NCBI RefSeq assembly: GCF_019130065.1
Contig: NZ_JAHSPG010000013.1
Coordinates: forward strand, 310,001-374,000
DNA: 64,000 nt
Direction: 5' to 3'
DNA from: Pinibacter aurantiacus
GTDB taxonomy: Bacteria > Bacteroidota > Bacteroidia > Chitinophagales > Chitinophagaceae
Shown in pieces: positions 10,201 to 17,786 of this stretch. Each line of letters opens with the position of its first letter. The first letter of the stretch is position 1. Below the pieces are notes generated by a model. The model did not search any database. It saw nothing but the letters and a program-made list of their open reading frames with translations, and was not told the origin of the DNA. A program made the translations under genes and the position numbers.

Positions 10201-10827
10201 GGTTGTGGCAAACCCTACATAAGAGATCACCAATAAGTCCCCCGGTGCTGCCCGCAAGGTAAAAAGGCCATCCTGATCAGTTGAATAATTCGCTCTTTTG
10301 TCACCATTAACAATAATATTTGCTCCCGCTAAAGGCAACCCTTTATCATCTGTAACACGCCCGCCAATGGTAGTGTCTCTCGCCACGTGAGCAGTAACGG
10401 CAGCAGGTGTGGTTTTTCTGAAAATGAAAATTGTTTTCTTCGTAATCGAAAAATCAAATGACTGACCTTTTAGTATCGCCGGTAAAAACTGTGATAGTGG
10501 CATGTTTACCGCATTGATGGTAACCGGCTTTGTGCTCTCGAGATCTTCAGCATTAATGAACACTACATATCCTGTTTGCTTTTCAATGGCTTTGAACACT
10601 TCTTTTACAGGCATGTTGCTGGCAGATAGCGAGATGGACTGCGACAGCGATTTTGCCGAGACGTGCAAACAGGTAATGAGCATTAAAATTGCAGTGATCC
10701 TCATGATTCGAGCCATTGGTTGATTGAACAAAACACCAGGCGAACCAAACCCTGAAGAAACAATCTTTCGAAAATCCTTCACGGCAGGGCAAACCCGTGC
10801 ATAAGCAGTTTTTTGCATAAATTGCAT
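7288..10827 (-). CDS. SusC/RagA family TonB-linked outer-membrane transporter (1179 aa)
   Basis: The long N-terminus (residues 1-60, positive stretch then hydrophobic ITAILMLITCLHVSAKS) is typical of SusC proteins of Chitinophagaceae. An STN domain follows (about 65-135, MPVKEVFKAIEKQTGYVVF), which normally contacts a FecR-type anti-sigma factor. Then come a carboxypeptidase-regulatory-like domain (about 150-230, GGRVTDDKGLPLAGANIIV), a TonB plug (about 240-355, with PLIVVDGFPI and ESITVLKDASAASIWG) and a beta-barrel ending in aromatic IIRANF. It imports a ligand captured by the SusD partner using TonB energy and should signal through the FecR and sigma genes upstream. A second possible ATG lies three codons in. 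Confidence 0.95.
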   Translation of the reverse strand: MQFMQKTAYARVCPAVKDFRKIVSSGFGSPGVLFNQPMARIMRITAILMLITCLHVSAKSLSQSISLSASNMPVKEVFKAIEKQTGYVVFINAEDLESTKPVTINAVNMPLSQFLPAILKGQSFDFSITKKTIFIFRKTTPAAVTAHVARDTTIGGRVTDDKGLPLAGANIIVNGDKRANYSTDQDGLFTLRAAPGDLLVISYVGFATTTAQIPLDSRYIAVKLVPKSTKLQETVIVSTGYQRLPKERAAGSFGIINQSTLEKRSNYDISTYMEGQVPGLLIAPNGDITIRGESTISSTADKNPLIVVDGFPIERPIESINPNDIESITVLKDASAASIWGVRASNGVIVIQTKRGASSVKSLDVSFTSTLSITQKPSLSVLPFASTKSFIDFEKYRVDNHLVNFVGKPRPAISPVIDAYMNHPATADALVDSLQNIHSFDEFSSLFMRPATRQQYAINIAGKGAQTSQRVSFSYDKVNESFNQNSSERYVADLFETMRIVPKLNLEMGLNYVVNNVKNNGMLLSDIKKLLPYQTIEDANGNYVPQPQTFYQADKDSLVKAGLPYNWDYNMLREYRNNNYVTKNSYVVANTRLNYNIFKGLDANVSYQYESGTTGVNNLFNQETYYTRNAVNFSSSIKNNVVTSGIPKGSIYKESANRFYSHTLRGQLRYDGALSKNGEHYLSGIAGLEIREVGNKFSSQTKYGYNEQSLQYTPVDYTHYYTNIIGSQQLIPDETVFQDILNRFVSYYGNVGYTFKDRYTLNGSGRLDKTNLFGSSDRYRNVWLWSSGISWQIHKEPFFKSDFFRSLILRATYGINGNVDRSTSPYLIANVATDRQTNLPYAYVSNPSNPLLRWEKTAVTNIGIDFSILNDRLRGSLEYYNRYSTDLLGNSTVNGTYGFNSAYINYASLRNSGTDIRLTGAIIKGAFNWNATLNYSYNKNKVTKVDLPQKSVGAYLASVAQEGLPLHYLYSYKWAGLSSTGAPQVYNEKGNVVDYKTDVNDPAALLYQGSMVPTHYGAFINEFSYKGFSLVTNFTFKFGYKFLVPVIKYQTVSDNAFQVMNDWDKRWKKPGDEKLTNTPAAPTSISGLNIYDKYAQYADVNVESASIIRFRELLLNYTFPSAWMKKYPSSKLTLGVQIRNLASYKFNKAGLDPEYLTLDLNNIALPPRPEYSFIIRANF

Positions 10828-10882
10828 TAGTTTGGTTAATTAAGAATTGAATACAAAGCGTTTTTTCTTGACCAACTTTTCG

Positions 10883-10908
10883 CCGGAAGAGCCTCGACTC
10901 TCTTCCGG
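10883..10908. repeat. Hairpin in the FecR-SusC intergenic region
   Basis: A 9-bp perfect stem (CCGGAAGAG / CTCTTCCGG) with an 8-nt loop lies between the FecR stop (10938) and the SusC start (10827). The T-rich side is on the plus strand, so on the transcribed minus strand it lacks a U-tract. It may stabilise or partly attenuate the message between the regulatory and transport genes, which often differ in expression. Confidence 0.5.
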
Positions 10909-10937
10909 TTTCTTTTGGTTAAAAACCCGTGCTATTA

Positions 10938-12182
10938 TTATGGTGTAACAATTAGCCTGTGTCCTTCAAGCCTGAAATGAAGACCCGTTTTTGCCATCCC
11001 TTCCAATGTTTCCTGTAGTGTAAGATCCTTGCTCAGCTTGCCATAGAAAGCGATGTTGTGAACCGCTCCCTCATATGCCACTTCAATACCGTACCATCTT
11101 TCCAGCTGCCTCATCACCGCCTGCAAACGCATGTCCTGGAAATTGAAATACCCCTCTTTCCATGCTACTACTGCTTCTGTATCTATATTTTTCTGCAGCA
11201 GTAATTCTTCTCCTTTTGACTGGGCCTGTTGTCCCGGCTGTAATCTTTGTGAACGGCTTCCAACACTCACCATTACAGCACCGATTAACAAGGTAGTGGC
11301 AATTTCAGATTCATCATCATAAGCATTGATGTTGAAACTGGTGCCCAAAACTTTCACGTCTGTTTCTTTTGCCTTTACGTAGAAAGGGCGAGCCGCATCG
11401 GCTGCTATTTCAAAATAGGCTTCTCCCGTTATGGACACCCTTCTTTCCTGCGTTGCAAATTGTGTGGGGAACGTAATAGAGCTGGCCGCATTCAACCAAA
11501 CTTTACTGCCATCAGGTAACACCAGTTTGTACTGGCCGCCTTTGGGAGTGCTTAAAGTGTTCATTGCTGATGTAGCGCCAGAGCCCTTTACATGATATTG
11601 TACAGTTCCTGCCGCCGACTTTGAAATGGCCACATTTTGTTGTTGCGCAATGGTGCCAATGTTTGCGCTATCCAATACGATGGTGCTTCCATCTGAAAGC
11701 GTTAACGTAGCACGATTACCACCCGGTGGTATCTCATTGTTGACAGCTATGGTTTTAACCGTTTTGGTAGAAGCATGGTCCCGCTGAAGGAAAATCCACA
11801 ACGCACCGACACCTGCAATAATCAAGAGCATCACGGCAACCCTTACAACATTTGAGCGCATGTAAGCCAGTACAGGCCTTCGATTGCGAGATTTTGCCTG
11901 CATCGGTACAACTTTCGCTTCGCCTGTCGACAGTGCTCTTTCTATACCTGTTGCCTGTTGAATCTTCGCATATAATTCTTCTCTTAATCCGCTCAAATAA
12001 CGCGGAGAGCGCCGGGCTATCTCTTTCGTAAAATCATCTTCTTCGATTTGCTGTGCAAAAGCTTCATTGGCACTGTTTTCTTTTAACCATTTTTGCAACA
12101 CCACTTCTTCATCAGATGTAATTGTACCTGAAAGGCGTTTGTATAATAAAGAGGCAATGTATGATGCGTCGTCGTGGTTCAT
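10938..12182 (-). CDS. FecR family anti-sigma factor (414 aa)
   Basis: The cytoplasmic N-terminal part (residues 1-110) is followed by one membrane helix (about 114-132, VAVMLLIIAGVGALWIF). The periplasmic part carries the FecR domain (about 205-300, with LVLPDGSKVWLNAASS and ISITGEAYFEIA-like strands) and a C-terminal DUF4974-like domain that resembles an STN fold (about 340-410, MRQLERWYGIEVAYEG). Such proteins hold the cognate ECF sigma factor inactive until the SusC STN domain reports ligand binding. It lies 127 bp downstream of the sigma gene and upstream of the SusC gene, so the three make a trans-envelope signalling set. Confidence 0.95.
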   Translation of the reverse strand: MNHDDASYIASLLYKRLSGTITSDEEVVLQKWLKENSANEAFAQQIEEDDFTKEIARRSPRYLSGLREELYAKIQQATGIERALSTGEAKVVPMQAKSRNRRPVLAYMRSNVVRVAVMLLIIAGVGALWIFLQRDHASTKTVKTIAVNNEIPPGGNRATLTLSDGSTIVLDSANIGTIAQQQNVAISKSAAGTVQYHVKGSGATSAMNTLSTPKGGQYKLVLPDGSKVWLNAASSITFPTQFATQERRVSITGEAYFEIAADAARPFYVKAKETDVKVLGTSFNINAYDDESEIATTLLIGAVMVSVGSRSQRLQPGQQAQSKGEELLLQKNIDTEAVVAWKEGYFNFQDMRLQAVMRQLERWYGIEVAYEGAVHNIAFYGKLSKDLTLQETLEGMAKTGLHFRLEGHRLIVTP

Positions 12183-12309
12183 ATAAGCCGTTATATAAAA
12201 AGAACGAGCGAGTTAAAAAATCTACTACCAGAAAAAATAAAAATATTCAATGAGGCCAAATCAGGTGCATGAGGAAGGTCGAAATGCATTCGTTTTCACA
12301 AAATATTTC

Positions 12310-12903
12310 TTAGAGGTCAGCATATAACAATATAAGCAGCGACAACAAAAGTGATTGATTGCCAAGTGCAGCCTGTAAAATTTTTATGGCACTCAATTTT
12401 TGGTTGCTCACGGTTTGAACGCTTATCTGGAGGCGCTGAGCGATGGCCCCGGGTTTTAAACCTTCGGCAAACGACAACAGGAAAATTTCTTTCATTTTCG
12501 GGGGAAGTTTATCTACTTCATTATATATCATCCTGATCAACTCCGATCTTACCTGTTCGAGAAAAAGTGCATCTTCATCGCTTTTATCAAGAAGATAAAC
12601 AAGCTCATCGTGCTTTTTTGTTTTGACTATTTCATGCTTTAAAATATCAAAACACTTATTACGAACCACCACAAAAAGGAAATGCCTCACAGAAGCGAGA
12701 GAGTCAAAATTTGCGCGTTTGTTCCAGAGTTGAATAAATGCCTCAGATGTTACATCCTTCGCCTCTGCTTCATTTACAAAGCGACAGGCAAAGAAGTAGA
12801 GTCGCTCATAAAACTGGTCGTATAATTGGGTGAACGCCCTTTCATCACCATGTTGAAATGCAGCAACAATGGTTTCGTTAGTATTTGGTTGTGTGCTACT
12901 CAA
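12310..12903 (-). CDS. ECF-type RNA polymerase sigma-70 factor (197 aa)
   Basis: Region 2 (about residues 20-85) contains FYERLYFFACRFVNEAEAKD and the -10 recognition helix SEAFIQLWNKR. Region 4 (about 122-175) contains EVDKLPPKMKEIFLLSF and an HTH (PGAIAQRLQISVQTVSNQKL). The hydrophobic tail LLLSLLILLYADL is common in SusCD-linked sigma factors. The start is TTG at 12903: the frame has no ATG near it, an in-frame TAA lies 12 codons upstream, and the sequence from this TTG aligns with the usual start of the family. It is expected to drive the downstream FecR/SusCD/TlpA genes when released. Confidence 0.93.
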   Translation of the reverse strand: MSSTQPNTNETIVAAFQHGDERAFTQLYDQFYERLYFFACRFVNEAEAKDVTSEAFIQLWNKRANFDSLASVRHFLFVVVRNKCFDILKHEIVKTKKHDELVYLLDKSDEDALFLEQVRSELIRMIYNEVDKLPPKMKEIFLLSFAEGLKPGAIAQRLQISVQTVSNQKLSAIKILQAALGNQSLLLSLLILLYADL

Positions 12904-12952
12904 AAAGCCTTTCGATTTTGTGTAAACTTAAAAAAAATGCAAACAACTATTG

Positions 12953-13006
12953 TAAATAAAGCTTGTAAATCCATTAACTATCGATTTAAATCCCTTCAAA
13001 TCATTG
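12953..13006. repeat. 54-bp direct repeat, copy B (proximal flank of SusCD locus 1)
   Basis: The partner of the copy at 3288-3342 (about 91% identical, same orientation). It lies between the sigma gene (start 12903) and the LysR gene (end 13038), thus in the likely promoter region of the sigma gene. The two copies are 9.6 kb apart. Confidence 0.85.
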
Positions 13007-13037
13007 CCAAATGAGAACGCCCAAGATGTATTCATGA

Positions 13038-13934
13038 TTAAGCGATTGAATCAAGCATTTCTATCAAAAATGGTAATGCAGGATTGTTGTTTTGTTTTGG
13101 CCACACAGCAAACAGCTCTGTCTTTTGCAGCACACCTTCTAACTTGATAAACCGGACTCCGGGATGAGGCGTACAAAGAGACATTGGAAGAATGGAAATA
13201 CCCATTTTATTTTCTACCAGTTTAAAGATGGTGGGTGCGTGAATACTTCTGTGAACAATACGCGGAAAAAATCGTTGCTCTGCGCAGATATTAATTATCT
13301 GTTGGTAATACAATGTACTCTGGTCATTAGGAAACAGGATAAACGATTCTTCACTCAATTGCCCAACGTTTTTAAAGTTTGTGTCGTTGAGCCAATGATC
13401 TTCCGGCAAGATCAGAGAAAAAGGTTCCGTGTACACTTTTTTGATCTTGAAGTCCCGGCTCACCTGGTTGGTACGCATAAAGCCTAAATCGAGGTTGCCA
13501 TTTTGCAAAGCAACGAGCTGCTCTTTATTGGTTAATTCCTCCAGGTTGAATTGAATGTTTGGGCAATCATGATTAAACCTTTTTAACAGATGCGGCAATA
13601 TAGATTGCATGGCGGAAGCAACGAACCCAATAGTAAGTTGGCCGGTGTTTCCAATCTGCAGCTTGCTTTGGTTATCAAGCGCCATTTCCAGTTTTAGTAA
13701 TACCTGCTGTATATCTGCCTGGAAGCGAAGCCCGGCTTCGTTTAAAAGCACCTTTTTATTGGTGCGTTCAAATACTGTATGACCCAAAATTCCTTCCAAC
13801 TGCTTCATCTGTTGGCTCAACGCAGACTGCGAAATAAAAAGCTTCTCCGCCGCCTTGCCATAGTGCAGCTCTTCAGACAAGACTTTAAAATATAATAGGT
13901 GACGAAGTTCAATTTGATTAGTGATACTTATCAT
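13038..13934 (-). CDS. LysR family transcriptional regulator (298 aa)
   Basis: The N-terminal winged HTH (residues about 5-65) is classical: ELRHLLYFKVLSEELHYGKA, SQSALSQQMKQLEGILG and ERTNKKVLL. The effector-binding domain follows (about 90-295) with LTIGFVASAMQSILPHLL. I start at ATG 13934; the frame also allows a TTG at 13955, which would add seven residues before the usual start. It is divergent from the lysine catabolic operon (gap 69 bp) and probably controls it by binding that gap; the effector may be a pathway intermediate such as 2-aminoadipate, which is inference from position only. Confidence 0.93.
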   Translation of the reverse strand: MISITNQIELRHLLYFKVLSEELHYGKAAEKLFISQSALSQQMKQLEGILGHTVFERTNKKVLLNEAGLRFQADIQQVLLKLEMALDNQSKLQIGNTGQLTIGFVASAMQSILPHLLKRFNHDCPNIQFNLEELTNKEQLVALQNGNLDLGFMRTNQVSRDFKIKKVYTEPFSLILPEDHWLNDTNFKNVGQLSEESFILFPNDQSTLYYQQIINICAEQRFFPRIVHRSIHAPTIFKLVENKMGISILPMSLCTPHPGVRFIKLEGVLQKTELFAVWPKQNNNPALPFLIEMLDSIA

Positions 13935-14003
13935 ACGTGAAGTAATCAGTTTCAATACTTATTATCAAATCTAAAGATATTTGCCAACAAACCTCCATTA
14001 AAC
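13935..14003. promoter_or_regulatory. Divergent promoter/operator region between lysR-type gene and lysine operon
   Basis: This 69-bp AT-rich gap must contain both promoters and, by analogy with other LysR pairs, the regulator's binding site. A GATATTTG at 13976-13983 matches seven of eight positions of the Bacteroidota -7 element (TAnnTTTG) for the plus-strand operon, but I find no clear -33 element. A specific operator palindrome cannot be fixed by eye. Confidence 0.45.
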
Positions 14004-15083
14004 ATGCTTAAAAAGATACTAACTGTTGGCCTCGGCAAAGTCGGAACCCTTGTCGGAGTACTACTTAGCCGCGAGTTTGAAGTGATCGCTGTTGATAAAC
14101 AAGCGCCTCATTATGACCATGATTTGCCGTTTAAGGTATTGACAGGTGACGTAACTGATCTTGCTTTGATGGAGAAGCTGATTGCAGAAACAGATGCCGT
14201 TGTTTCTGCCCTTCCCTATTTTCTTAATATCGATATTGCACGACTGGCCCACCGTTTGGGCAAGCATTACTTTGACCTGACGGAAGATGTGCCTACGACT
14301 GAAGAAATCCGCCAACTGAGCAAAACCGCCAAAGCTGTAATGGCCCCACAATGTGGGCTTGCCCCGGGCCTCATCGGTATCATTGGCGCACATCTCGCTT
14401 CTCAATTTGACGACTTGCGCTCTATCGATATGCGTGTGGGCGCACTTCCCCGCCACCCAAACGGAGACCTCGGATATTCCTTTAACTGGTCAACAGAGGG
14501 CGTAATCAACGAATACATTAACGACGCTGAAATCATTCACAATGGTAAAAGAAAAACGGTCACCTCTTTGCAGGGTTGTGAAACCATTACCATTGATGGC
14601 GTTGGCTACGAAGCCTTCTATACTTCCGGCGGATTAGGCACCATGTGCGAAACATATGGCGGCAGGGTTGACAGGCTGGACTATAAGACGATTCGATATC
14701 CCGGTCACTGTGACCTGATGAATTTCCTGATTCATGAATTGCATATGAAAGAAGATAAAAAACAACTGGAAAATATCCTGGGCAATGCAAAACCTCCCGT
14801 GGATGAAGATGTGGTGATTGTTTATGCAAATGCAGAAGGATGGAAAAATGGCAAACTCGGCAGGCAGGAATTTTCGAAGGTATATTCTCCGATTGAAATT
14901 GACGGCATTGTTTGGCGCGCTATTTCATGGACCACTGCTGCAAGCCTCGTAGCGGTTATTGAAATGGTATCAAATGGAGAGTTGCCAGCAAAAGGCTTCA
15001 TTAAACAGGAAGACATTTCCTTCAACAAATTTTTGGAAACAAAATGCGGATCATACTTCAAACCTCAAGTCCATGCAATTTAA
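14004..15083 (+). CDS. Saccharopine dehydrogenase family protein (359 aa)
   Basis: The Rossmann motif VGLGKVG (G9-x-G11-x-x-G14) opens an NAD(P)-binding domain, followed by AVVSALPYFLNIDIARLA and the strongly conserved APQCGLAPGLIGIIG, both typical of LYS9-like saccharopine dehydrogenases. The C-terminal part supplies the substrate-binding fold (TSGGLGTMCETYGGRVDRLDYKTIRYPGH). The enzyme is expected to convert saccharopine to glutamate and 2-aminoadipate 6-semialdehyde. It is the first gene of a tightly coupled operon: the next gene starts inside its last codons. The following genes act on later intermediates of lysine breakdown, which supports the catabolic direction. Confidence 0.9.
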   Translation: MLKKILTVGLGKVGTLVGVLLSREFEVIAVDKQAPHYDHDLPFKVLTGDVTDLALMEKLIAETDAVVSALPYFLNIDIARLAHRLGKHYFDLTEDVPTTEEIRQLSKTAKAVMAPQCGLAPGLIGIIGAHLASQFDDLRSIDMRVGALPRHPNGDLGYSFNWSTEGVINEYINDAEIIHNGKRKTVTSLQGCETITIDGVGYEAFYTSGGLGTMCETYGGRVDRLDYKTIRYPGHCDLMNFLIHELHMKEDKKQLENILGNAKPPVDEDVVIVYANAEGWKNGKLGRQEFSKVYSPIEIDGIVWRAISWTTAASLVAVIEMVSNGELPAKGFIKQEDISFNKFLETKCGSYFKPQVHAI

Positions 15084-15975
15084 CAATCAGAACCCTTTAG
15101 CATATTTTTTGACCGATCTGTTTGAACAATACAGACGTTCCGTTCCAGATGTAAATGCAATCACTCAAGCGTTAGAAGATAAAGGTGTCATTTCATCCCA
15201 ATCGGAAATTGTAAATGACCATATTGCATTCAGAACACTTGGTGTGCCTCATCTTGGAATCAAATCATTCGAAAAAATATTCCTTCATCATGGCTACACA
15301 AGAATGGAAAATTATTTTTTTGCCGAAAAAAAATTGAACGCCTGGTGGTACGCGCCTCCATCTCCTGAATATCCACGTGTCTTTCTCAGCGAACTGATAG
15401 TTGAACAATTGTCTACGAGTGCACAGAAAATTATTCACTCTTATATAGACTCAATCAAAGCCGATCCGGTAGATTCGCTTGACCTCAACGATGGCAAACA
15501 AATCGCTGCATTTCTTTACCAGTCGCTATGGGAGCTTCCGACATTAAAAGACTATGCGATGCTGCTAAACGAAAGTGAGTATGCTGCATGGGTAATTTAT
15601 AACCGCTACTATCTGAATCATTATACAATCAGCGTGCATGACCTTAAGGAAGGTTATAACACGTTGGAAACGTTTAACGCATTTGTTGAAAGCCTGGGTA
15701 TTCGTCTCAATGATTCAGGTGGAAAGATCAAAGTAAGTAAAGACAAGCTGCTGCGCCAAAGCGCTACTGTTGCACAAAAAATTCATTCACAATTTGCGGA
15801 TGGAGAAAGCATGCTGATTGCAGGAAGCTATGTGGAATTTGCCGAACGCAATATTCTGCCTCAGTTCAATTCGCTACCTCCCGAACAAATAAAAAGAGAA
15901 CATCGCCGGGAAGGATTTGAAACTTCCAATGCGGACAAAATTTTCGAAAGCACTTACACAACACAAACCAAATGA
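15073..15975 (+). CDS. hglS: 2-oxoadipate dioxygenase/decarboxylase family protein (DUF1338; HglS/YdcJ-like, 300 aa)
   Basis: The protein matches the DUF1338 family of iron(II) VOC-fold enzymes that turn 2-oxoadipate into 2-hydroxyglutarate with loss of CO2. The motif H50-IAF-R54 has the same spacing as the metal His and substrate Arg reported for Pseudomonas HglS; H183 (in [13 protein letters not shown]) and E255 (in GSYVEFAER) are the likely other two metal ligands. At 300 residues it is shorter than the Pseudomonas enzyme, as is common for the eukaryote/plant-like branch. I start at ATG 15073, overlapping the previous gene by 11 bp; the frame stays open upstream but that part only shadows the dehydrogenase gene. 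It lies between saccharopine dehydrogenase and an ALDH7-like gene, which fits a lysine catabolic role. Confidence 0.87.
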   Translation: MQFNNQNPLAYFLTDLFEQYRRSVPDVNAITQALEDKGVISSQSEIVNDHIAFRTLGVPHLGIKSFEKIFLHHGYTRMENYFFAEKKLNAWWYAPPSPEYPRVFLSELIVEQLSTSAQKIIHSYIDSIKADPVDSLDLNDGKQIAAFLYQSLWELPTLKDYAMLLNESEYAAWVIYNRYYLNHYTISVHDLKEGYNTLETFNAFVESLGIRLNDSGGKIKVSKDKLLRQSATVAQKIHSQFADGESMLIAGSYVEFAERNILPQFNSLPPEQIKREHRREGFETSNADKIFESTYTTQTK

Positions 15976-17483
15976 AAACGGATATCCTTAACAGTAACGG
16001 TTTAAAAGAATATAATTACGGCGTATCAACCGGGTCTAAATGGTTTGCCGAAAATAGTTTCCATTTAACTTCTTCCAGCCCAATTACCGGCGAAGCCCTG
16101 GCAAGTGTTTCCGTTGGTAACAGCCAAGATTTTGAACAAATCAAAAATACAGCAAGCGCTGCATTCGAAGAGTGGCACAACTGGCCTGCCCCGAAAAGAG
16201 GCGAGATCGTTCGACAGATAGGTGAACTATTGAGAGAACGAAAGGAATCTTTGGGGCGGCTGGTTTCACTCGAAATGGGCAAAAGTTTGCAGGAAGGCTT
16301 AGGAGAAGTACAGGAGATGATAGACATTGCCGATTTTGCCGTAGGTCTTAGTCGCCAGCTATACGGTCTATCAATGCATTCCGAGCGGCCGGAGCATCGG
16401 ATGATGGAACAATACCACCCTTTGGGAATTGTGGGCATCATCAGCGCATTTAATTTCCCCGTTGCCGTCTGGAGCTGGAATGCTTTTCTCGCCTGGGTTT
16501 GCGGAAATACCTGCATTTGGAAGCCTTCTGAAAAAACGCCATTATGTGCCATTGCCTGCCAGCAAATTGTTGCTGAAGTATTCATTAAAAACGGCGTACC
16601 GGAAGGAGTAAGCTGCTTAATTACGGGCAACCGGGAAGTGGGCGAATGGATTGCGCAAAGCCCCGACATTCCACTTGTTTCCGCAACCGGTTCAACCGCG
16701 ATGGGCAAATCCGTTGCTGTAGCCGTTGCAGCAAGACTAGGCAAAAGCCTGCTTGAACTTGGCGGCAACAATGCCATTATCATTACACCAGATGCAGATT
16801 TGAAAATCGCATTACCAAGTGTAGTATTTGGTGCAGTTGGCACTGCGGGCCAACGTTGTACTACCACACGCCGCCTGATCGTTCACGAAAAAATATACGA
16901 CAGCGTTAAGGAAAAACTTATTGCCGCTTATCAACGATTAAAGATTGGTGACCCGCTAGATCCTGCAAATCATCTCGGCCCAGTCATTGATCAGGATGCT
17001 GTGAACAATTATGTAAAAACGATTGGGCAAGCGCAAAAAGAAGGAGGACAGTTGCTCACTCCTGCTGGTGTTGTTTCCGGATGTTTTGTACGCCCTACAA
17101 TTATCGAAGTACAGCAGCAGTCGGACATTGTGCGGCATGAAACCTTCGCGCCTATTTTGTACATAATGAAGTATAGTTCTCTGGACGAAGCCATTCGATT
17201 GCAAAATGAAGTACCACAGGGTTTATCATCTTCTATCATGACGCTCAACATCCGCGAGGCAGAACAATTTCTGTCAGCCAAAGGATCTGATTGTGGCATT
17301 GCCAACGTTAACATTGGAACCTCAGGAGCTGAAATTGGCGGCGCTTTTGGCGGTGAAAAGGAAACCGGCGGCGGAAGAGAAAGCGGATCTGATGCATGGA
17401 AAAACTACATGAGGAGACAGACATGCACGATTAATTTTGGAAGTACATTACCATTGGCGCAAGGAATCAGATTTGATTTCTAG
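15972..17483 (+). CDS. ALDH7-like aldehyde dehydrogenase, probable 2-aminoadipate-6-semialdehyde dehydrogenase (503 aa)
   Basis: This is a full-length aldehyde dehydrogenase with catalytic Cys296 ([12 protein letters not shown]), general base Glu262 (LLELGGNNA) and the NAD-binding ATGSTAMGK turn. The sequence around the active site ([14 protein letters not shown]) and the end ([17 protein letters not shown]) are those of the antiquitin/ALDH7 group, which oxidises 2-aminoadipate 6-semialdehyde to 2-aminoadipate. Its ATG overlaps the stop of the HglS-like gene (ATGA), so it is translationally coupled. With saccharopine dehydrogenase and the 2-oxoadipate enzyme it covers three steps of the saccharopine route; lysine-ketoglutarate reductase and the aminotransferase are not in the window. 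Confidence 0.92.
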   Translation: MKTDILNSNGLKEYNYGVSTGSKWFAENSFHLTSSSPITGEALASVSVGNSQDFEQIKNTASAAFEEWHNWPAPKRGEIVRQIGELLRERKESLGRLVSLEMGKSLQEGLGEVQEMIDIADFAVGLSRQLYGLSMHSERPEHRMMEQYHPLGIVGIISAFNFPVAVWSWNAFLAWVCGNTCIWKPSEKTPLCAIACQQIVAEVFIKNGVPEGVSCLITGNREVGEWIAQSPDIPLVSATGSTAMGKSVAVAVAARLGKSLLELGGNNAIIITPDADLKIALPSVVFGAVGTAGQRCTTTRRLIVHEKIYDSVKEKLIAAYQRLKIGDPLDPANHLGPVIDQDAVNNYVKTIGQAQKEGGQLLTPAGVVSGCFVRPTIIEVQQQSDIVRHETFAPILYIMKYSSLDEAIRLQNEVPQGLSSSIMTLNIREAEQFLSAKGSDCGIANVNIGTSGAEIGGAFGGEKETGGGRESGSDAWKNYMRRQTCTINFGSTLPLAQGIRFDF

Positions 17484-17508
17484 TTGAGCTGTAGAAATTA
17501 ATTATGCT

Positions 17509-17757
17509 TCAAAAAATGTAAAGAGAACAACCGTCAACATTTAATCCTACAACATTCACTGATGCACTTTTAATCATTTGAGGTGCAATATCCATGGTTA
17601 TCCTTTTGCTCTCGCCGGGCAATAAATTAAAATATCCGAACTGTACACTTGTCACGCCCCATAAACAAAAATGTATCCGGTGATACATTTGTAATGTAAA
17701 AAATATACTGTGCTCTTGATTTTTTTAGAACAACATTCACTTTAAAAATGCAGGATG
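17509..17757 (-). pseudogene. Decayed C-terminal fragment of an unidentified protein
   Basis: Two minus-strand frames with protein-like sequence abut here. The upstream one reads VNVVLKKSRAQYIFYITNVS; after a frame change near 17650 the other reads VQFGYFNLLPGESKRITMDI and ends in a TGA at 17509-17511. Together they look like an Ig-like domain; the F-N-L-L-P-G-E-S stretch resembles the last domain of family 2 glycoside hydrolases, but this is weak. There is no start codon or upstream domain. A perfect 8-bp hairpin (AATGTATC-CGGT-GATACATT, 17670-17689) lies inside. It fills the gap between the lysine operon and the tail-fibre-like genes. Confidence 0.5.
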
Positions 17758-17786
17758 AGAATAATGAAAAAATATTCTTTCATGAC

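Noticed and set aside
16016-16867. Open frame of 283 codons on the minus strand
   Set aside because: It is antisense to the well-supported aldehyde dehydrogenase gene and its translation is low-complexity Ser/Pro/Thr sequence.
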